DNA from: Telmatactis stephensoni
Taxonomy: Eukaryota; Cnidaria; Anthozoa; Actiniaria; Isophelliidae
NCBI GenBank assembly: GCA_029948255.1
Contig: JALIZF010001513.1
Location: 152,001 to 216,000 of the forward strand
Direction: 5' to 3'
Length of the DNA: 64,000 bases
The notes beneath the pieces were generated by a model that was not told the origin of the DNA, ran no database searches, and saw only the letters and a list, made by a program, of their open reading frames with translations. Of the stretch, positions 23,788 to 35,035 are shown piece by piece; the stretch's first letter is position 1; every line of letters begins with the position of its first letter. The position numbers and the translations under genes are program-made.

Positions 23788-24723
23788 TGTATCTACTGCA
23801 GAAGTGTTATAGAAATATTTTTGACAATGTGAAATGCATTGAAAAGAAAACACGAAGATCAAAGAATGATGAAGATGAATTTTATGGAGTTGGACAGGGC
23901 AGTTTGTTATTACCTCGACTGATGTCTTTCGGAAATTAAACTACGTTCGGAAAATACTTGGTAAGTGATATTTTTAACAATGTTTTTACGTCCATCAATA
24001 GAGACAGCTTTCATAGACAGTGCCATAGGTTTTATAAAAGGATTTGCTAGTGTTTATCAAGATCCACGTTTGAGCTCTTCATACATACTGAAGGCCATTA
24101 CATTTCCTTAATAGGAGCTGAAATATTATAGAATGAAGTGAGTTATTTGATGATAGTTTACACGCAATCGTTGTAAACTTGTTTACTGTTGCTATTAAGA
24201 TAGATCGTATGCGAAAGGCTCAAACGCCAAGATCGAGACGAACACTTCAATCAGTATTGTATTACTTACCGGCCGGCTCAAAAACAATCTCAAAATTGAA
24301 TAATGATTTAAAAATTCTCCATAAGGATAAACCTGACACATTCTATTAAAGCTGAGCCTTATCAATGGGCATAAAAACATTTTTAAAAACATCACTTACC
24401 AAGTTAAGATTTTTGACTTGAATTCCTGTCAAACTTGTCAACAGTCGTCAGTCACATGGAACTTCGTGCTTGGAACCTGTCCGTAATTCCGAAAGACATT
24501 CGGTCGATATTCGTATGTCATTTCGCCTTTACTTGTTTGTTCCCGTGTATTTTCCGAAAATATTCCGACTTTTCTATTGTTAACAAGCATTGAACTTCGT
24601 GTCAGAACTCATACATGTTCCGGGTGAATACCAATATACCATGATCTCATAATATGAGTGAAGCATGAAGTATATCCATTTTCAACACGATAACAGTATC
24701 TACTGCATTCTGCAGTAGATACA
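23788..24723 (-). mobile_element. Helentron-like non-autonomous element, copy 2
   Basis: Same ends as copy 1: TGTATCTACTGCAGAA (23788-23803), its inverse at 24708-24723, and the GCACCTGAAAGGTGC hairpin just outside the left end. Copy 2 lacks the 341-bp insertion but has a few extra bases before the GGTTTTATA site. Copies are diverged by many substitutions and small indels. Confidence 0.6.
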
Positions 24724-25905
24724 AAAACAAAACATTTGACATCAAATGCAGGAAATGTTACTTATTAAAAGGTTATTTAGTACAAATATGGAGTGTTGAG
24801 TTTATATATGAACACAAATGAAACCTTAAAAAACAATTGTTGTTCATTATTGCATCTTCATATCCATAAATAAATATTTATCCATAAATAACTGTTATTC
24901 AGTAGATCTGACATAGAAACTCTTGCAATCCCAACTACTTTTTCATTGCTAATACCTGGCTGACATACATATGTATCGTCACATCTAAGGGAAACAGAGA
25001 CATACTTAGACACTCAAGTTTATTGCAGATGGTTGAATTCGGACCCTGGCCAACCACAGGTACCCCAAAGTTCATTGATAGTGTTGCTTTGCAATAGAAT
25101 ATGTGACTTAAATAAAACAGCATTAAAAACGCACATCTTAATTTACTTTCATGTAAAAATGGCCTTTTATTCAAACGGACGTATTGCTTAATATTAAATC
25201 ATTATCTCGCTCATGTTGCTTTAGGTGGTTGGTCAAATTTGTATCAAACTAAAACATTTAAGCTACTACTGAATGCGTTTTCCTAGCAATAACAAGAAAT
25301 TTGAAACTATATAATCACAAAATTGGGATTAAAGTTCTAATAAAGACATGACACTGTTATAATAATTCTTTTCTAGTTTCATTTTACATTTCAGTGATTT
25401 TTTATGTAGATGGTGGGAGGGTATGGCCCTTATGCTGTATATGATTAGATATTTGGCATTTTCAACTTACATTCAAAATCCATGTAGGGGAGGATTTTAT
25501 GATTGTCCCCTTCTATTGATCCCACCCACCAACACACACTTTAAAAACATCTGTGAAGACAGTAGGATTTCCCTCACACTGCAACGCAGGCTACAAACAC
25601 TCGTACACATCAGATACAAATCACACACAAGTCAAGTTAAGTTTTACAACCCCAAAAACTAACTATATTGAAATGAGACTGGCATCATATATCAACACTT
25701 GCTGTGCTTGTAGGTCCACTCATTGGTCCACTTGAGTTATGAACATTTCATGACATCAAGATTAGAGAAGATACAAGTCAAAACCATGTGCAATTTGTTT
25801 ATAACATCACAGCTGTATGAAAACTACCCAATCATGAATCGTCATATATCCTTTTCTTATCATCACTAACATCCATGGCACGAGTACACGCACCATCTGG
25901 GAGCC
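24724..25905. other. Intergenic
   Basis: AT-rich with short ATAAATA repeats near 24860. No gene or named repeat was recognised up to the Penelope-like element. Confidence 0.45.
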
Positions 25906-26015
25906 TAGTTTGATTGAGCGGTTGAGTGGTTCACGCTCAAACTTAGTAAACCAACTGTCAAGTACTAGGCGTTGCTTTCCGATGGTACAATAAGAAATTA
26001 CATTTACCAGATTCC
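25906..26015. repeat. Inverted copy of the Penelope 3' coding end
   Basis: TAGTTTGATTGAGC, GTTGAGTGGTTCACGC and GTACAATAAGAAAT in this segment are the reverse complement of 27699-27807, with scattered mismatches. The 5' flank of the element therefore carries an inverted piece of its own GIY-YIG C-terminal coding end. Confidence 0.8.
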
Positions 26016-26776
26016 ATCTGTCATGTTACAGTCGTTATTGACAAATCGGATTACTACGATAAAATGAACCACCTAGTGGAAGACAGGAATACTTATGCAG
26101 AACTTGACTCTAATCCAACTCCTGCACTGGCGTGTAGACTCAATAAGAAACTGTTAGAACTCAAAAAGGAAAACCATCTTAGTTGCTATCAATACAAACG
26201 ACTCAGACGCCCTGCATCCCAGTCACCAAAGTTATACAGCTTGCCAAAGTTGCATAAACCTCAGATACCTATGTGACCTATAGTATCCTTTTGTGGTTCT
26301 CCCACATACCAACTATCAAAGTATTTAACAAATATATTGCAACCACTGACTAATGCCTCAAGACATAAACTACAAGAGAGAATTTCATCAATACTATCAA
26401 GACAATTCATATACCTGATAATCATAAGCTGGTGTCTTTCAATGTGAAATCTCTATTCACCAGCATTCTACTGATATAATACTTCCAATGCCGACGTGAG
26501 ATTATGGCCCTGTCGAAGTTATGTCTCTAATCTACATTCTTCCAATTCAATAGCAAATACTATGAACAGCTCCACGGCACAGCTATGGGTTCTCCTGTCT
26601 CTGTGGTTGTCACAGAAATCGTAATGCAGAAGATCGAGAAACAGGCCCTAGCATCTTATGCCAACCCATTGTCATTCTGGTTCCGTTATGTAGATGACAC
26701 CATAACTGTGTTACCCTTAGACCACATTAATGCATTTCACGAACACTTGAACCGACAGAATCCTCATATCCACAGT

Positions 26777-26910
26777 CCCGTTCGTACCTCCCTCATTGGG
26801 TGTACAACTTGATTGATATTGTTTATTTTATCATTGTTCATTGTATTTTGCTTTCTATTGTTGCCCAATAAAGCTGTAAAAACAAAACAAAAAACAAACA
26901 AATATCCAGT
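26777..26910 (+). mobile_element. Short A-tailed retro-insertion in the Penelope RT
   Basis: RT homology breaks after QNPHI and resumes with QFTRKH. The 130 bp between is unrelated and ends in an AATAAA signal and an A-rich tail (AAAAACAAAACAAAAAACAA). ATATCCA occurs at both edges and may be the target duplication. The insert looks like the 3' end of a LINE transcript. Confidence 0.6.
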
Positions 26911-27026
26911 TTACTAGAAAACACAAGGAAGACAGTAAAATACCATTCTTAGATTGCCTAGTGAGCTGCCATAACAATACTTTGCAGACAACTGTGTATT
27001 GGAAACCTACGAATACTGACAGGTTA

Positions 27027-27301
27027 CTTGATCAGTCATCGCATAATCCAACCTCTCATAAGGCTATGACCATCAAAACTCTTACCAGGTGCGCTCAACT
27101 TGCATGTAACTGCTGAAAGTCTACAAAATGAAACACAACATCTTAAACGCATGTTTCACTTGATCAGTACTTGATCAGTCATCGCATAATCCAACCTCTC
27201 ATAAGGCTATGACCATCAAAACTCTTACCAGGTGCGCTCAACTTGCATGTAACTGCTGAAAGTCTACAAAATGAAACACAACATCTTAAACGCATGTTTC
27301 A
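27027..27301. repeat. Exact tandem duplication, 143-bp period
   Basis: 27027-27158 and 27170-27301 (132 bp each) are identical as far as I can read. They are separated by 11 bp that repeat the opening CTTGATCAGT. The duplication lies within the Penelope coding region and adds to its disruption. Confidence 0.9.
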
Positions 27302-28199
27302 CAAGAACAACTACAGCGATAAGTTCATTAATAGAAACACTCAAAAACCAAGTAGACCTAAAGATTATCCTGTTGACAAGGATACTAATGCCTTAATTTC
27401 ACTGCCCCACATCAAAGAGAGACTATATCACGTATTTTGCAGCCACACAACATGTGGCTCAAGGACCCATATCTACACTACGTCAGGTTCTGATTAAGGT
27501 CAAAGGTCGTGATAGCCCAAACAATCAACTTGGTGCCATATACAAGATTTCATGCAATGACTGTGATGCAACCTATGTTGGAGAGACTGGTAGATTGTTT
27601 AATATCAAACGTGAAGAACATCAAAGTGCAGTAAGAAAACAGGATAATCGCAATAACATTTCCATGCATCATACCAAGACTGGCCATGCAATTAACTGGG
27701 AATCTGGTAAATGTATTTCTTATTGTACCAACAAAAAGCAACCACTAGTACTTGAAATTTGTTTTATTGAGTTTGTGCGTGAACCACTCAACGGCTCAAT
27801 CAAACTACCTGCACCGTACAATAGCCTTGTGAACAAAAGCAAAACCAACAATCATGCCGCCAACGCATCGACACGCCCTAATTAGACCGATACCGCTAAT
27901 TAGACCAATACGGCTAATTACACAACTCCAGGTAATTAGCATGTGGCAGTATAAATATGATCTATCTGACTTTACTTTTCACTTGACTCTGAAGATGACT
28001 TCCACTCAGGTTGACGAAACGTCAGTGACACCAAACAGTCCTCCTCAGGACTACATCCACCCGGATTATTACATTACAAATATTGTTACTTTGACAAATA
28101 TTGTTACTTACATATATCATTTAGTGGACATAAGAATAAATTGTTTTATGAAAAGTACATAATTCTATAATTCTACAAGTACAAATCTATTCAATAATG

Positions 28200-28835
28200 T
28201 ATTGGTTAATTTACAGAGAAAAGGATCAGAAGAGCCATTCTCAAACAAAGTGGTCAAAATGTCTCAATTCCTATTCCAAGACAAAACAAATGCCTTCAAA
28301 CTGATATCAAGGAGAAGATTGCCACAGGTCAATATAACCTAGAGGTTGCCAGTCCTTCAAAGAAGTAAAACTAAGTTGGTACTGGGAAAAGATGGTACCA
28401 TTGAAAAGAAAGAAATTGTTGCAAATGCAAGGAAGTATCCCTTTGAGCACATATGACAAAAGTCACTTGAGAAACATTTCAAGTATATGAGGGTTGGTGA
28501 CAGACACAACCAAACCATGACAGAAGAAGATATCAATATCAGACTTTCACAGCTAAATGAAAAGTCACAAAGGTAAGACATAGGTCAATTAAAGAAGATT
28601 GAGAGCACACGTCATTGGATGGTATGGCATGACCACTCAGGTCTGGGCAACAGTGTTCTTTATCCTCTTCGTGTTGAGAGAGTTATATGATCCAGCTTAT
28701 CATCTAACATCTACAGAGTACAGAGATCGGTATGGATCCCCTGCCAAGAAACAGGAAAACTGGCAGACTACCATCATGAAATACGTTGTGCAAAATGTAT
28801 TTAGTAGCGTTACGGAATGTACACAGCTGTGAGTG
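28200..28835 (+). pseudogene. Relic of a multi-copy coral family (TRHWM/WHDHS motif)
   Basis: Around 28370-28470 a frame reads LVLGKDGTIEKKEIVANARKYPFEH and then a stop. It continues with YMRVGDR and TEEDINIRLSQLNEKSQR up to a GTAAGA donor at about 28573. A second piece at 28597-28830 reads STRHWMVWHDHSGLGN and, after a frame change, LRELYDPAYHLT and YGSPAKK. I know this block order from uncharacterised multi-copy cnidarian proteins but cannot name the domain. At least one stop and one shift make it a relic. Confidence 0.5.
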
Positions 28836-29241
28836 TTCCCTAGGCTAATTCCCCATGCAGGGTATTTAAGATGAAACATCTGAAGTTATAATCTCTTGAA
28901 GGCATCTCTTCTAGAGTACACTGGTACTCAGCGTAAATTTTCAGTTTCAAAAGTAAATAGACAAAAAACGGACGTTTTAAGTTTATTAGTGACTCTTATA
29001 TATAAGCATGAAAAAGTGGCCGTTGTGTGACTATATCAAATAGTCTACATCTATTCAAATCACCATCAGCATATTTTCTATTATATTGCTATATCTACAT
29101 TATACTCTGCTATCAGACATTTGCATGAATAAATGAGATGCCCACAACCTACTCTGTTGTCCTGTTTACTGTGATAATGCAGTTTAGCTATTAAATATTT
29201 TATACTCGTTCAGAAGTGAAAAGAGTATAAGGACTAATATC
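28836..29241. other. Intergenic
   Basis: AT-rich sequence between the relic above and the small-exon gene. No feature was recognised. Confidence 0.4.
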
Positions 29242-32200
29242 ATGAAGGCGGAAGATTTGGACGATTTGGACGATATAGTGACAATCAAAGAGATCCTGGA
29301 GATTCTAAAATCAGAGACAACACTATCCTGTCAAAAAGTCTCTGGAAGGAAAATACAAGAATAATACATACATACATACATGTTTATTCAGTACCATAGA
29401 TTAAAATATTTACAATTAATTTTATATATATAACAGACTTACAAGTTGCGATTGAGTAAATTAACTCTATTATAGATGTAGATAAAAGGCTTCTCACCAG
29501 AGAAGCTTATTGGACGGCGCAACTCCATATGTTACGCCCCTATGGCCTTAATAAAAGGCCAGAGTTCAGGTCCAAAAATAGAGTTAATTATTAATTTTAG
29601 CTCTCTCTGCAAAATGAGTGGTTCACTCCCACGTTTTTGATGAGTTCTTTGAAATTGAACATTAATGACCTTTAGTATAAATAGACCTTGCATTTTGTGC
29701 CATTCATCATCCCCTTCTTTTACCTTGTATATAATTTTTAGTTGTTTTATCTTAATCTTAAATTTACTGAAGAAGACCAAAGGTTGAAACGTTTACATTA
29801 ACAAAAAATGTAAGTTTAATCACTGATGTTAACGAAGTTTTAATGCATGTATCTGTTTCTAAAAAAACATCCTTTTTGTTAAACAAGACTTCAAACATTA
29901 CTAAACTGCAACTCGTCTGAGTAACCGCTGTTTTGACAAAGTCCTGGCAATTGGCAGGGCTATAGAAAACGACCAGCTGAGGTCAATCATAAAAACAAAG
30001 AAGGCAATCCAACACAGGTCCCTTCCAATTTTGTACAAGCTAAAAGAAGAACAGCAATTTGAAGCCCTTTCTGATGGAGAAAGGGAAGGTGACAGTGACA
30101 GAATTGGGAGGATCCAAAAATAACGTCTAGACCACTTTTCTTTGAATGGGCACATAGGTGAGGCAACCAAAGGATTTATTTTGATATTCTCTGGTTCGTT
30201 TCATATTATGCTGTTGTGCAAACGGAACAAGATTGTGTGCTGCTTCCTTTGTGGAGTTGTTTTAATATATATCTATGCTACTACGCTCAGCGATTTTACT
30301 TTAACATATGTTACCCTTTCATTTTGAAAACACATATCCAAAGAACGTGATGAGTTAAAAGTTGAATTGTTGCATCTAAAAAGTAAATTTAAGAAGTGAG
30401 TTGAAATGTTTCTGGCAGTGGCCGTGGCTTTGTTCTCTACCAAAAGAGCTTCTGAAATGGCTGACTGATCATCTTATATTTTAGGCTCTTCAAGACATTG
30501 AGAAAGTGAAGGGAGAGAGAGACGAACTGATAAGAAGAGGAAGAAATTACAACGAAGTCAGGAAACTAATTAAATTGATTTTGCCTTTTAATTTTTTCCT
30601 TCTTTGATCAAGAGATTCTGAACACTGCACTCGTAATTTTTGCATCTTTTGAGTGATGGACAAGGAGGGGATAAACCAGCTGGCGAGCACCGAAGCGGGT
30701 CTCAAACCAAGGAAGGGAACAGGCTGTAACAAAGTTGTAACTATTTATACCATTCATGAATATACTTCAGCATCTATCTTAGTTATATACAATTTTATTT
30801 GTAAATTCAAGGAATAACCGTTTATCCTCACATAGGAGATAAATCAACTGAAGAAAGAGATATAAAAAGGGAGCGAGAGAACTGGAAAGTTATACGCAGA
30901 AGCAGTTGTTCTCCCCCAGGCAACATGCATCAGTGTCATAGTAAGTTTTTCACTCTGGCAGAACTTTCAAGATTAGACTTTGAACTTCACAAGCCGCACT
31001 TTAACGATAACAGTTGTAAATGGAGGAAGTTTGAGATTTCGTTTGATCTCCAATATAAGTTATAGGGACTGGGTGCACTGAATTCCTCCACCTCGCACTT
31101 TTTCTGTTGTATCATTCATAATAATGGTTCTGCTTTCCCTTTTGTTCGCAAAGTATTAAAGTCAAAAATGTATTTATTTGTTTTCAATGTTAACCTCCTT
31201 TACTTATTCAGATGATATTTTTCCAGAATTCTAAAGAAAAAAAAGGCAGGCAAAGCGGCTGAAGAAGCACAGGTATACAGCTCAATTTATAATGATCAAC
31301 TTTCCTAAGTCAACAGCAATCTGTGAATACCTGCCTCAATGACCAGCAGATTGTCAGTGAAGTAAGTAAATTGGAAAACTTTTGTATATAGATATATTTT
31401 GTACATATTTTTATGTAAGTTTGCTGTCCCCTTGTTGTCCACTGTTGACTAAATATCATTTAAGTGAGCTGGATAACGAAGTTTGATATGTTTTCTTTAT
31501 TCAGGAGGGTAATACTGATAATATGTCATTTGAAGAAGATGATTCTCCATTGAACACCAATTTTTCTCCAAGTTCCGATGTTGAGGTGAAAAATGTTCTT
31601 AACTAAACAGGATTTGAAGGCATGTACCTAAAGTAACGTTTAATATTTGTCACATAGGAAGATGATAAGAATAACGACCCTTTCACAGTATGTTTTAAAC
31701 AGTGTCCATATTTCACCATAACTGTTCAATCACTTCAATTGATCTCATGGCTTCTTTTCTAACGTTACACAGTTCAAGGAAGGGCCATTAAGTCTTAGGA
31801 TAGACAGTTTGCGATAGGATTTTGATCTTAAGGTATGGAGAGAGAGGAGGAGAAGTGAGGTTGGTTAGTGGTAGTGAGGGGCCACCAAAATGTACCTGAC
31901 TATATATAGCTTGTTGCATACTTGGAGGCAATAAATAGATTTTTGAATAGATTTAAAGCAATTTTCAGATGAAAAAATTTCTTTTTTTACATTTTACAAG
32001 CAAATAATGGGTTCTGAAGTAGTGTTTCCTAACATGTCCTTGATCGTTTTATAGAGAAAAAGGGCAGATGCCCAGGTGTCTTCAAAATCTATGAATGAAA
32101 GTGAGTAATTGTAGCAGTGAATATTTTTATGCAATCTCAGATTATGTTAAAGTGAAAGTGTTTAGCCCATAACACAAGATGCAGACAAATAGGAATTCTA

Positions 32201-32345
32201 ATCTTTTTCCAAACTTCTACATCCCAAGTAGAAGGAGTCAATTTTTTGTTGCATCAATTCCTATAATTTCTTATTATTTTATTGTATTTAATTTTATTTC
32301 ACTTTGCTTCATTCTAATTTTTCTTTAGGCCGCTCTAAAAAATGA
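29242..32345 (+). pseudogene. Small-exon coiled-coil gene, incomplete or decayed
   Basis: A chain of short open stretches with matching splice signals runs along the plus strand. An ATG at 29242 opens MKAEDLDDLDDIVTIKEI (40 codons). A block near 29905-30120 reads NRCFDKVLAIGRAIENDQ and SLPILYKLKEEQQFEAL. ALQDIEKVKGERDELI follows an acceptor at 30484. EINQLKKEI follows an acceptor at 30835. The final exons 31227-31272, 31505-31585, 31658-31687, 32055-32100 and 32329-32345 join in frame and end at a TGA. The product is acidic/basic coiled coil; function is unknown. The early part does not join cleanly (stops at about 29361, 30121 and 30863), and repeats at 29365-29880 have landed in the first intron or exon. 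Confidence 0.45.
29366..29880. repeat. Inserted repeat with CATA microsatellite and retroelement-like tail
   Basis: (CATA)4 is followed by CATGTTTATTCAGTACC, which on the minus strand looks like a LINE 3' end. At the other side CTGAAGAAGACC...GTTGAAACG resembles the tail seen in the Penelope-like element at 27988. The region splits the small-exon gene. Confidence 0.45.
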
Positions 32346-32397
32346 AAAGTTCAACATTTGACATACAGCATCAAAGAACAAGAATGTCCAGCATACG

Positions 32398-32584
32398 CAT
32401 TCCATTACAATGGTAACTGATGGTGTCTATTGGTGAAATACTACACAGGCCTCCCATCACTATATTCCTATATACGTCTGTTCATGAAATCTAAACCCAT
32501 TCCATTACAATGGTAACTGATGGTGTCTATTGGTGAAATACTACACAGGCCTCCCATCACTATATTCCTATATACGTCTGTTCA
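32398..32584. repeat. Exact tandem duplication, 100-bp period
   Basis: 32398-32484 and 32498-32584 (87 bp) are identical, separated by 13 bp. They lie just after the last exon of the small-exon gene. Related blocks (GGTGTCTATTGGTGA against TCACCAT/TTAGACACCAT) appear near 33690. Confidence 0.9.
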
Positions 32585-32879
32585 GGGCTCCCAACATTAT
32601 CTTTCCATAAGGTCGTTTGGGATCTCTGTGACATCAATCGTGCCCTTATCTTTAGTTAGTAACTTGGGAACCCTGTGTTAACAGCCTTCAGTTTGCTTGA
32701 GATGCTTACCAATGGTTATGAATGGTGTGATTGGTGAGTTTAAGCTGCCAATTACTATATTTTGTTAAAATATGAAATATTGACAGCAAGTTTAGCCGTT
32801 AAGATTGTGATGTGTAATTGTTATTTGTATTATCGCTGATTTCAAAAGCCCATATATTTTGAATAACTTCGAAATCAAA

Positions 32880-33560
32880 ACAAATTAAAACAATATATGA
32901 TTTCATAATAAAACATATGATTTGCCATTTCCAAACTTTGAGGAACAAAGGCACTCACTGTCTTAAAAATCAAAACAATATAACATAATTTGCGAAAATT
33001 GAACAAAAAAATTGAACAATTTAAGAATGCTTCATTAAATCCACAAATGGATATAATCATGACCATTTTCAAAAGCTCATTTGTTATGAAGACCAAAATG
33101 GATTGAATATTTTGAATAACTAGAATATATAACTTATATTTCTGGAAGAACAGTATGAAGAAGATTAGCAGTCACAAGAGAGTTGATCAAAACAACCAGG
33201 CAAGTAGCCAAAACACTAGCCAAAGCGCAACTCATGCAGGTAGCCAGAACAACAGACTCAACTTCCTAAGGCCTCTTTATGATATCACTGTGTGACAATT
33301 TCTTATCATTAATATGAGTGTGTCGGTTGATGACAAGAAGCTAAAAATGACTTACAGAATGCAAGGAATCATGGCAAACATGATGCTCAAGCAGTTGGAT
33401 GCAACAAGGATTTGCACACATTTTCAAGGAGCTGGAAAAAGACAAAAAAATATATATAATGATGATTCGCTGTTTCCAAACGTTGAAGAATGAAGGCACT
33501 TATGGTCTTAAAAAATCAAAACAACATAACATAATTTGCGAAAAATCGAAACAATTTACA
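32880..33560. repeat. Direct repeat of about 100 bp, two copies
   Basis: A block including TTTCCAAAC, GAAGGCACT (or CAAAGGCACT), and CATAATTTGCGAAAA occurs at about 32927-33005 and 33468-33550, diverged. No coding sequence was found between the copies. Confidence 0.6.
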
Positions 33561-34076
33561 ATTTAATTGATAACACTATTTTTCCAAATTATAAAGTGAT
33601 CAACTTAGATTAACCTAAGGTAATATCCTATATAGTAGTTGTTCACTTATCAATTACAGCATATATTGGGTTCCCGTGGTAATTCCCCATTAGACACCAT
33701 TAGAAACCATCATTCACCATTCATATTAAATGGGTATGTTGTTTTGGTTGTTTGAATTTTGAGACAGGTGTATATATAAGCGAGTCAGTAATCACTGAGA
33801 GCCGAAACTAATTTAGTCATTTTATCTGGGGGAATGTCCTCCCAGATGTTTGCAATATGGAAACATGCCATCAAACAGGGTATTGTTGTCAGCGATTTTA
33901 CTGAGGGCATGTAAAATAGCTCCTTCTCTCTGGAACAGGTAGCTTTAAATAATATTTTACAAAGTACGTCTGGGTGTTACAAAAACGTCTCCGTGTAATT
34001 AGGTACGAAAAGAAATCAGTCACAAAACCAGGTTGACGTTTTGTTAAATACTTCATAAATCCAATAAAATAAACAA
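33561..34076. other. Intergenic
   Basis: AT-rich sequence with an inverted-type CCATTAGACACCATTAG block near 33690. No gene was recognised. Confidence 0.4.
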
Positions 34077-34400
34077 CTAGGCGCCTAATAGGCGTTCACT
34101 CGGGCTACCTGTGTGTAATACCGCTTGGGGAGAAATGGAGAACAGAAGTTGATGGAAACCAGTTTGACTTGTCAGTGTCTTTTGATTGCAAAAATGATTG
34201 CAAAAATGATTGCAAAAATGATTGCAAAAATGCATGACAGGTACTCTCAGAGTAGAACACAAATTATTTTGGTCGGGGAGAAAGTATTTTGTAGATAATT
34301 GTACCACCTGATTGGTGGTTATTAATATACTGCTGGTTTTAACTGAAGTACTATATAAAATGTAACAGAACCATTGAGAAATATAAATGACGTTCAACTT
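34077..34400 (-). mobile_element. Helitron 3' end fragment
   Basis: On the minus strand the sequence ends CGAGTGAACGCCTATTAGGCGCCTAG followed by T: a hairpin just before a terminal CTAG with T as the next base, the hallmark of Helitron 3' ends. The body matches, in opposite orientation, 49673-49878. Inside, GATTGCAAAAAT is repeated four times (34183-34230), whereas the other copy has it once. The 5' end is not identified. Confidence 0.65.
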
Positions 34401-34846
34401 ACCTTCGTATCTCTAATTACTAAATGCACATTAATCTAATTACTAAATGCACGCAATTGGAAAACAAAATTTCAATCAAACATATCTTTCTAAAACTTGC
34501 AACAATCAATTAAAGCTCTGCCTGATTACATAAAAGGACCCAAAGCCAAATCTCCACTAAAATATCGCACCATGTCTCCGTGCTTAAGTTTCCTACTTCA
34601 TTCCAAATGGCTTCGTCAATACTTCGTTTATCGCAAATTGATCAAACGTTTCCCTTACAGATATATCTATGAACTAAACTGAACAATTTGGTCTGAAGAG
34701 CTATATTTTATAACCTGAAAGCCTATATTTGATCAATAATTGACTTAAACACCCCCGGATGGGTGCACAAAGTTCGCATATCTTTTGGCTTGACAATTCG
34801 CCTCTATAGCAGTTTTTCAGGCGTATTTTACTGATTTATCGGTAAA

Positions 34847-35035
34847 ATGACGTACACAACTGCTGCCGCCAGTTGGAGACCGAGGGAACAGCGTTTGAAA
34901 ATGACAACGAGTGTTTTAATTCAAACATGTAATGATCTTAAAGCTGTGGATGTTCTGAAGGCTATCAAAGCCATGACCGACAAGAAAGTTTCCTGCATAC
35001 AGAAGTTAAACAACACAACGTGTAGAGTCATTCTT
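34847..35035 (+). CDS. Small ORF, possibly a gag-like RRM-type N-terminus, truncated by insertion
   Basis: From the ATG at 34847 the product reads through VLKAIKAMTDKKVSCIQKL and TTCRVIL. This is a short alpha-beta pattern that resembles the N-terminal part of zinc-knuckle gag proteins in cnidarian retroelements. At 35036 the frame runs into the inverted repeat of the next element, which supplies the last residues and the stop. Downstream of that element, near 36050-36220, a FQWPDEDKV-like stretch may be more of the same gene. Weak call. Confidence 0.3.

Larger units (their letters stand above)
25906..28060 (+). mobile_element. Penelope-like retroelement (RT + GIY-YIG), decayed
   Basis: The order of blocks is a Penelope-like element. 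An RT N-terminal region at 26060-26340 contains YSLPKLHKPQIP. A damaged FNVKSLFTS block lies near 26430, HGTAMGSPVS near 26575 and the FRYVDDTI catalytic box near 26690. PFLDCLVS is near 26950 and a connector near 27300. A GIY-YIG endonuclease at 27530-27720 has GAIYKISC, ATYVGETGR and HTKTGHAINW. Stops (for example 26275), frame changes (near 27480) and a small insertion break the ORF. The tail near 27988-28030 has the CTGAAGATG...GACGAAACGTC pattern common to these elements. The first 110 bp are an inverted copy of 27699-27807. Confidence 0.85.

Noticed and set aside
34183..34230. Possible CRISPR-like or regulatory short array (GATTGCAAAAAT x4)
   Set aside because: Units are directly adjacent without spacers and the sister Helitron copy has only one; simple tandem expansion.
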